This document shows positions 59,210 to 64,000 of a stretch of DNA of 64,000 nt, piece after piece. Source of the stretch: Acidovorax sp. FHTAMBA (GTDB taxonomy: Bacteria > Pseudomonadota > Gammaproteobacteria > Burkholderiales > Burkholderiaceae_C); assembly GCF_038958875.1 (NCBI RefSeq), contig NZ_CP152407.1:4161501-4225500 (forward strand), given 5' to 3'. A program made the position numbers and the translations under genes. Positions within the stretch are counted from its first letter, which is position 1. Every line of letters begins with the position of its first letter. The notes beneath the pieces were generated by a model. It was not told the origin of the DNA and did not search any database. It was given only the letters and a program-made list of their open reading frames with translations.

Positions 59210-60259
59210 ATGCGAAGTAAGAGCAGCCCGCTCATGTTCCCGCTATCGGGTATCAAGATCGTCGAGTTCGAGGGGATCGGCCCAGGGCCCTTAGCTGGGT
59301 TCATGTTGATGCAGATGGGCGCTGACGTTACTGTGGTCGGGCGGCCAGGTGCGAGCGCATTGCCTGATGAGCTCACTCCGAAGGACGGGGCGCTCTTGTC
59401 GCGCGGCAAACGACGCGTCACATTGAATCTCAAGAACGACGAGGACAAGGCGCGGGCGCTGGACATGGTCGCGCAAAGCGACGGGTTGATTGAGGGCAAC
59501 CGCCCGGGTGTGATGGAGCGCCTGGGTTTGGGTCCCGATGTATGTGGTGAATACAACCCGCGGCTTGTGTATGGGCGCATGACGGGCTGGGGGCAGGATG
59601 GGCCGCTGGCTCAGGCCGCCGGGCACGACATGAACTATGTCGCTCTCACTGGGCTCATGTCGATCACCGAGCAACCGGGACACCCTCCCATGCTTCCACC
59701 CACAGTGGTTGGGGATGCTGCCGGCGCCCTCGGGTTTGCATTTGGCATGGTGTCGGCGTTGCTAGGCGCGCGGGATAAGGGCCAGGGCTGCGTGGTTGAC
59801 GGCGCCATCATTGATGTGTTGGCAATGCTGTCGCCGCTCGTGCAACTGATTCGTCAAGGTGGCGGATTGGAAGGCAGCGAACCCAGTGTCTTCCATGACT
59901 CACCCTTCTACGACCGCTATCTGTGCAGCGATGGGCGATACATCACGGTCGGTGCAATCGAGCCACAGTTCTATGCATTGCTGTTGACGCAATTGCAGCT
60001 GACGGATGTCGACCCCGCACGGCAAATGGACAAGACTTTGTGGCCGTCTCTCAAGGCGCGGATTGCGCAGCGCTTTGCTTCCCAACCTAGTACGTACTGG
60101 AATGCACTGATGGAAGGCACTGACAGTTGCTTTGCGCCGGTGCTCACCATGGCCGAAGCCGCCGCTCATCCCCACAACGTGGCTCGTGGTTTGTACAGCG
60201 TGACTGAGCAGGGCGATATTGAGACTGCGCGGGGCATGCGATTCCTGCCGCTTTGCTGA
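59210..60259 (+). CDS. CaiB/BaiF-type CoA-transferase or alpha-methylacyl-CoA racemase
   Basis: A 349-residue family III CoA-transferase-fold protein. N-terminal 'PLSGIKIVEFEGIGPGPLAGFMLMQMGADVTVV' and 'LVYGRMTGWGQDGPLAQAAGHDMNYVALTGL' fit the racemase subgroup, where the His-Asp of 'GHDMNY' is the catalytic pair. Alpha-methylacyl-CoA racemases invert a methyl-branched acyl-CoA before beta-oxidation. The start at 59210 has GGAG (59200-59203) just ahead; an ATG at 59198 adds four residues without an RBS. Confidence 0.85.
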   Translation: MRSKSSPLMFPLSGIKIVEFEGIGPGPLAGFMLMQMGADVTVVGRPGASALPDELTPKDGALLSRGKRRVTLNLKNDEDKARALDMVAQSDGLIEGNRPGVMERLGLGPDVCGEYNPRLVYGRMTGWGQDGPLAQAAGHDMNYVALTGLMSITEQPGHPPMLPPTVVGDAAGALGFAFGMVSALLGARDKGQGCVVDGAIIDVLAMLSPLVQLIRQGGGLEGSEPSVFHDSPFYDRYLCSDGRYITVGAIEPQFYALLLTQLQLTDVDPARQMDKTLWPSLKARIAQRFASQPSTYWNALMEGTDSCFAPVLTMAEAAAHPHNVARGLYSVTEQGDIETARGMRFLPLC

Positions 60260-60305
60260 GCCGCGAATGTGATACCAAGGGTAATCCCTGGCAAGCAGTT
60301 GAGAA

Positions 60306-60323
60306 TTTTACTGTACAGTAAAA
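60306..60323. promoter_or_regulatory. Perfect 18-bp palindrome upstream of the thiolase gene
   Basis: TTTTACTGTACAGTAAAA is a perfect dyad 66 bp before the thiolase ATG. With the related site at 59169 it looks like the operator of one regulator, probably of the TetR type. Confidence 0.7.
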
Positions 60324-60388
60324 ACATCTTACGCAAAGTAATTTATTTGACTTTCATGGATCAAGAAGATCCGCCACGGAGAAATGCG

Positions 60389-61627
60389 ATGGAAGATATC
60401 TATGTGGTTGGTGTGGGGATGACGCCATTCGGACGGCATCTGGACAAAGACATCAAGGCGCTCACACGCGAGGCCACGGCGGCTGCTTTGGCGGACGCGG
60501 GATTGGAAAAAGAAGACTTGGAAGCGGCCTTTTTTGGGAACACTTCCCAGGGGCATATGGATGGCCAGCACATGATTCGTGGGCAAATTGCGCTGCGGGC
60601 CATGGGGATTGGGCGCATTCCGGTGGTGAACGTCGAAAACGCTTGTGCAAGCGGCTCGTCGGCGTTCGTTCTAGCCTGCAATCACCTCAAGTCGGGTGCT
60701 GGCGATGTCGCTTTGGCTGTTGGTGCAGAGAAGATGTTCTCATCCGACAAGCTCAAGATGTTCTCGGTGTTTGACAGTGCCTGGGATCTCTCGCGTGCAG
60801 AAGAGATTCGTGGGGAGTTGATGAAGATGGGGCGCGACGTGGCGGTGCCCGAGGGGAGTACCTCACCCAGGCCGTACAGCGTTTTCATGGACGTGTATGC
60901 GGCGTTTGCACGATCGCACATGCGCACTTTCGGGACGACGCAGCGCCAGTTAGCCGCCGTTTCATCCAAGAACCACGCGCACTCCATGCACAACCCGCTG
61001 TCGCAGTACCGGATGGCTTACAGCATCGAAGAGGTGCTCGCCGCGCCGCCGATCACCTACCCATTGACTCTGCCCATGTGCTCCCCGGTGTCTGATGGCG
61101 CAGCAGCAGCCATCATTTGCACACGCTCGGCGCTTATGCGCTTGAACATCGATGAAAAGCGTGCCATCAAGGTGTTGGCGGCAGTAGTGCAAAGCGGTTC
61201 CGACCGGAGCGAAGACGACTACACCAACCACTGCACAGCACTGGCTTCGCGCAGGGCATATGAACTGGCAGGTGTTGGCCCAGCAGATATCTCGGTGGCC
61301 GAGGTGCACGATGCCACGGCCATGGGTGAAATCATTCAGACAGAAAACCTCGGTTTCTGTGAGTTCGGCATGGGCGGTGTGATTGCCGAGCGGGGTGATA
61401 CCCGGATTGGTGGCCGCATTCCCGTTAATCCGTCCGGCGGCCTGGAGTCTAAGGGGCACCCTGTTGGGGCCACCGGTATTGCCCAAGTCCATGAGTTGGT
61501 AACTCAGCTTCGCGGGGAAGCCGGACTGCGGCAGGTGACTGACGCAAGGATTGCGCTGGCAGAAAACGGTGGCGGTCTTGAGGGCATTGAAGAAGCTGTT
61601 GCCTGTATCACCATCTTGGCGCGCTGA
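60389..61627 (+). CDS. Thiolase (acetyl-CoA acyltransferase-like, SCP-x type)
   Basis: A 412-residue thiolase-fold enzyme. The nucleophile region is 'VVNVENACASGSSAFVLA' (C86). 'VAEVHDATAMGEIIQ' and 'NPSGGLESKGHPVGATGIAQ' contain the catalytic His residues. It should split a 3-ketoacyl-CoA in the last step of a beta-oxidation round. The start at 60389 is preceded by GGAG (60378-60381). In-frame ATGs further upstream would run through the operator region. Confidence 0.88.
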   Translation: MEDIYVVGVGMTPFGRHLDKDIKALTREATAAALADAGLEKEDLEAAFFGNTSQGHMDGQHMIRGQIALRAMGIGRIPVVNVENACASGSSAFVLACNHLKSGAGDVALAVGAEKMFSSDKLKMFSVFDSAWDLSRAEEIRGELMKMGRDVAVPEGSTSPRPYSVFMDVYAAFARSHMRTFGTTQRQLAAVSSKNHAHSMHNPLSQYRMAYSIEEVLAAPPITYPLTLPMCSPVSDGAAAAIICTRSALMRLNIDEKRAIKVLAAVVQSGSDRSEDDYTNHCTALASRRAYELAGVGPADISVAEVHDATAMGEIIQTENLGFCEFGMGGVIAERGDTRIGGRIPVNPSGGLESKGHPVGATGIAQVHELVTQLRGEAGLRQVTDARIALAENGGGLEGIEEAVACITILAR

Positions 61628-61660
61628 GCGCTGCACTCAATAAGAGACAAGAGAAACAGT

Positions 61661-62422
61661 ATGGATGTCAAAAATACCATTGCCTTCGTCACAGGAGCTG
61701 CTTCAGGCCTGGGGCTCGCCACTTGCAAGGCATTGCTTGCGGCCGGAGCGAGCGTCATGGCGGTTGATCTGGACGAAGAGCGCCTTGCGAGCGAGGTGCT
61801 GCCGATGGGCGAGCGCGTGCGAATCCAGAAGGTTGATGTTTCGGACGAGGCCAGTGTGAAGGCTGGCGTAGACGCGGCAGTGGCGGAATTTGGTGCGCTG
61901 CATGTGGCGGTAAATTGCGCGGGAATTCTGGGTCCCTGCAAGACGCTTTCAAAGGGCGAGTTATTCCCGATGGATCTTTGGAACCGGGTGATCGCCATCA
62001 ACCTGACCGGGACATTCAACGTGGTGCGCTATGCGTCGTTGGCCATGTCGCAGAACGAGCCCAATGTCGACGGTGAACGGGGGGTCATCGTGAACACGTC
62101 ATCTGGTGCTGCGTGGCAGGGTCAAGTGGGCCAGGCCGCATATAGCGCCAGCAAAGCGGCGGTCATTGGAATGACGCTTCCGGTGGCGCGGGATCTTGCG
62201 CAACACGGAATCCGAGTGGTGGCCGTGGCGCCTGGTCTGTTTGAGACCGCCATGTCTGCAGGCATGCCAACGAAGGTGTCGCAAAACATTATTGACAACG
62301 TCATCCTCTTTCCTCATCGCATGGGGCAGGCACAAGAGTTCGGTGGACTGGTTCGGCACGTTGTGGAAAACGCCTATTTGAATGCCACCACGATCAGCCT
62401 GGATGCGGGTGTCCGTTGTTAG
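61661..62422 (+). CDS. Short-chain dehydrogenase (3-hydroxyacyl-CoA dehydrogenase type)
   Basis: A 253-residue SDR with NAD-binding 'TGAASGLG' (11-18), 'NCAGI' and catalytic Tyr/Lys 'AAYSASKAAV'. The pattern is close to 17-beta-hydroxysteroid dehydrogenase 10-type enzymes, which oxidise 3-hydroxyacyl-CoA. It lies 33 bp after the thiolase gene and should act just before it in the cycle. Confidence 0.88.
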   Translation: MDVKNTIAFVTGAASGLGLATCKALLAAGASVMAVDLDEERLASEVLPMGERVRIQKVDVSDEASVKAGVDAAVAEFGALHVAVNCAGILGPCKTLSKGELFPMDLWNRVIAINLTGTFNVVRYASLAMSQNEPNVDGERGVIVNTSSGAAWQGQVGQAAYSASKAAVIGMTLPVARDLAQHGIRVVAVAPGLFETAMSAGMPTKVSQNIIDNVILFPHRMGQAQEFGGLVRHVVENAYLNATTISLDAGVRC

Positions 62423-62534
62423 TCGTGGTCCATTGATCGCTGCGAGCATTCCCGCAAATGGATGCGTAGACCCTGCAAAGGTCTTATGAAGGAAATTCGA
62501 TGGACAAAGCCAAGAATTCAGAGTGGAGGTACCA

Positions 62535-63332
62535 ATGAATGCAGCCATTCAAAGCCAGCGGGAAGGCGTGGTGCTGACAGCCCAGAATCTGCTGCTGCAG
62601 TTCGGTGGAGTTGTGGCGCTGAATGATGTTTCGATTGATGTGCGCAAGGACGAGCTGCTGGCAATCATCGGGCCGAACGGAGCGGGAAAGTCTTCTCTGA
62701 TGAACTGCCTGAGCGGGTTCTACCGCCCCAAGAAAGGCGAGATATCCCTGGCCGGGCACAACGTGCGCGACATGGCGGTTCACGACGTGGCGGCACAGGG
62801 CCTAGCGCGCACCTTTCAAGGTACGCACATTTTTTCGGGCATGACCGTTATCGAGAACCTGATGGTGGGGCGCCACATGCACATGCGGGCCAATCTCGTG
62901 CAGTCATTTTTCCATTTCGGCCCGGCAAAACGGGAAGAAGTTTTGCATCGGGAGGTGGTGGAAGAAATCATTGAATTTCTTGAAATTGAATCCATCCGGC
63001 ATGCGCCGGTGGGCAGCCTCGGTTATGGGCTTCGCAAGCGCGTGGACTTGGGGCGCGCACTGGCCCAAGACCCGAAGATTCTGTTGATGGATGAGCCTAT
63101 GGCCGGTATGAATACTGAAGAGAAAGAAGACTTGGCACGTTTCATTCTGGATGTGCGCGAGGCAAAGCGCATTCCTATTGTTTTGGTGGAGCACGACATG
63201 GGTGTGGTGATGGACCTGGCTGACCGCATCGCTGTGCTGGACTTTGGACGCAAGATCGCCGATGGAACGCCCAAGGAGATCCAGGCTAATCCCGCAGTGC
63301 TTAAAGCCTATCTTGGGGAGGGCGTCCAATGA
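62535..63332 (+). CDS. livG: ABC transporter ATP-binding protein, LivG type
   Basis: A 265-residue ATPase. Walker A 'GPNGAGKSS', Q-loop 'ARTFQGTHIFSGMTVIENLMVG', a signature-type 'LGYGLRKRVDLGRALA' (LSGG is altered to LGYG) and Walker B 'ILLMDEPMAGMN'. It belongs to the branched-chain amino-acid (HAAT) transporter family. In catabolic clusters such systems take up carboxylates, here presumably the pathway substrate. RBS GGAGG (62525-62529) supports the start at 62535. The permease genes probably lie beyond the window. Confidence 0.87.
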   Translation: MNAAIQSQREGVVLTAQNLLLQFGGVVALNDVSIDVRKDELLAIIGPNGAGKSSLMNCLSGFYRPKKGEISLAGHNVRDMAVHDVAAQGLARTFQGTHIFSGMTVIENLMVGRHMHMRANLVQSFFHFGPAKREEVLHREVVEEIIEFLEIESIRHAPVGSLGYGLRKRVDLGRALAQDPKILLMDEPMAGMNTEEKEDLARFILDVREAKRIPIVLVEHDMGVVMDLADRIAVLDFGRKIADGTPKEIQANPAVLKAYLGEGVQ

Positions 63333-64000
63333 AACTCGAAATCGCGACCCTTCCCCAGTTGCTGCGCAAGCATGCGCATGCTAACCCCAACCGTCTTTCC
63401 CAGCGCCATAAGCAGCGCGGCATTTGGCGGGAGTACAGCTTTGCGGATGTGCAGCGCAACGTTCGAGAGATTGCGCTGGGCATGCACCAAGCAGGCGTCA
63501 AAGCGGGTGAGACCATTGCCATCATTGGTGAGAATGAGCCGCAGCATTACTGGGCCGAGTATGCCGCGCATGCACTGGGATGCAAAGTTGTATCCATGTA
63601 CCCGGACCTCACTTCGGAGGAGGTGGCCTATCTTTTGGACGACAGCGAAGCAGTCATCTTGTTCGCGCAGGACCAAGAGCAGGTTGACAAGGGCCTGGAT
63701 GTCCGGAACAAGACGTTGAAGATGCGCCACATTGTGTATTGGGATGAAACGGGTATGTGGTCGTATAACGACCCCATCCTGCAAACCTTCGATGGCATGC
63801 AGCGGCAAGGGCGTGAAATCCATCAACGTAACGGAAAGATGTACGACGCGCTAGTGGATGCGGGAGCCCCCGATGACATAGCGGTTCTTTCTTACACTTC
63901 CGGCACGACGGGGCAGCCCAAGGGCGTGATCCTCACGCATCGCTTTTTGATCGACAACGCCCAGCGCTTGATCGATTCCATGGATGTGAAGCCGGGTATG
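63329..64000 (+). CDS. Acyl-CoA synthetase (partial, runs off the window)
   Basis: The first 224 residues of a long-chain fatty-acid-type ANL ligase: 'LPQLLRKHAHANPNRLSQRHK', 'IAIIGENEPQHYWAEYAAHALGC', 'VVSMYPDLTSEEVAYLLDDSEA' and the P-loop 'LSYTSGTTGQPKGVILTH'. The start overlaps the livG-like stop by 4 bp. Ligase genes between LivG-type and permease genes are a known arrangement in aromatic- and terpenoid-acid catabolism. No stop codon is seen before position 64000. Confidence 0.9.
   Translation, partial: MKLEIATLPQLLRKHAHANPNRLSQRHKQRGIWREYSFADVQRNVREIALGMHQAGVKAGETIAIIGENEPQHYWAEYAAHALGCKVVSMYPDLTSEEVAYLLDDSEAVILFAQDQEQVDKGLDVRNKTLKMRHIVYWDETGMWSYNDPILQTFDGMQRQGREIHQRNGKMYDALVDAGAPDDIAVLSYTSGTTGQPKGVILTHRFLIDNAQRLIDSMDVKPGM

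Overview
The window looks like a chromosome segment of a Comamonadaceae-type betaproteobacterium (Acidovorax-like). The reasons are its high GC, a box-type benzoyl-CoA pathway with a BoxR-like regulator, an HU protein with an Ala/Lys/Pro-rich arm, and dispersed intergenic repeats typical of that group. No search could be run, so the taxon is an inference.

Layout. 1-5.1 kb: TetR regulator, FrnE/DsbA-like oxidoreductase, two tandem small exported paralogs, an acyl-CoA ligase and a TerB-like protein. 5.16-10.18 kb: a composite transposon made of two near-identical IS481-family elements in the same orientation, with a perfect 6-bp duplication (GCTAGA) at the outer ends. It carries a Met/His-repeat exported protein, an IS5-family insertion, a cytochrome c and a CopZ-like protein, so it is probably a copper-related cargo. 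10.3-16.2 kb: housekeeping genes (DUF2628/SPOR protein, SGNH lipoprotein, alpha/beta hydrolase, M14 peptidase, hemolysin III, HU). 16.2-24.4 kb: aerobic benzoate degradation through benzoyl-CoA epoxidation (hydrolase, bclA, boxR, boxC, boxB, boxA). 24.7-32.0 kb: an RND heavy-metal efflux operon with an extra His-rich membrane protein and a frameshifted czcI-like gene.

32.0-46.6 kb is an AT-richer accessory island. It starts at a Tn7-like transposon end (TGT at 32041 with repeated TGGACTTTTT boxes) followed by tnsA-tnsB-tnsC and two tniQ genes. Next come two cyclic-nucleotide immune modules arranged convergently. One is a complete type II CBASS operon (capV, a DncV-like CD-NTase, cap2, cap3). 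The other is a two-gene unit coding for a diadenylate-cyclase-domain (DisA_N) protein with altered catalytic motifs and a Cap15-like 2TM beta-barrel effector. This pair is my main candidate for an undescribed system. It resembles the Panoptes layout (cyclase plus 2TM-beta effector beside CBASS) but uses a different cyclase fold. The island is bounded by a truncated hipBA pair. I could not find the second Tn7-like end.

46.9-55.6 kb is a mobile patchwork: an IS630 element inserted in an IS3 remnant (the empty site is present at 54.8 kb), an HNH nuclease, a SRAP fragment, a Cd/Pb/Zn module (HAD, lspA, DUF3703, CDF exporter, cadR), an intact SRAP, a decayed tyrosine-recombinase triple, and a truncated third IS481 copy. 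55.9-64 kb: an acyl-CoA catabolic cluster (MBL hydrolase, PaaK-like ligase, enoyl-CoA hydratase, CaiB-type protein, thiolase, SDR, LivG-type ATPase, acyl-CoA synthetase). Two promoters there share the palindrome TTTTACTGTACAGTAAAA or a near match.
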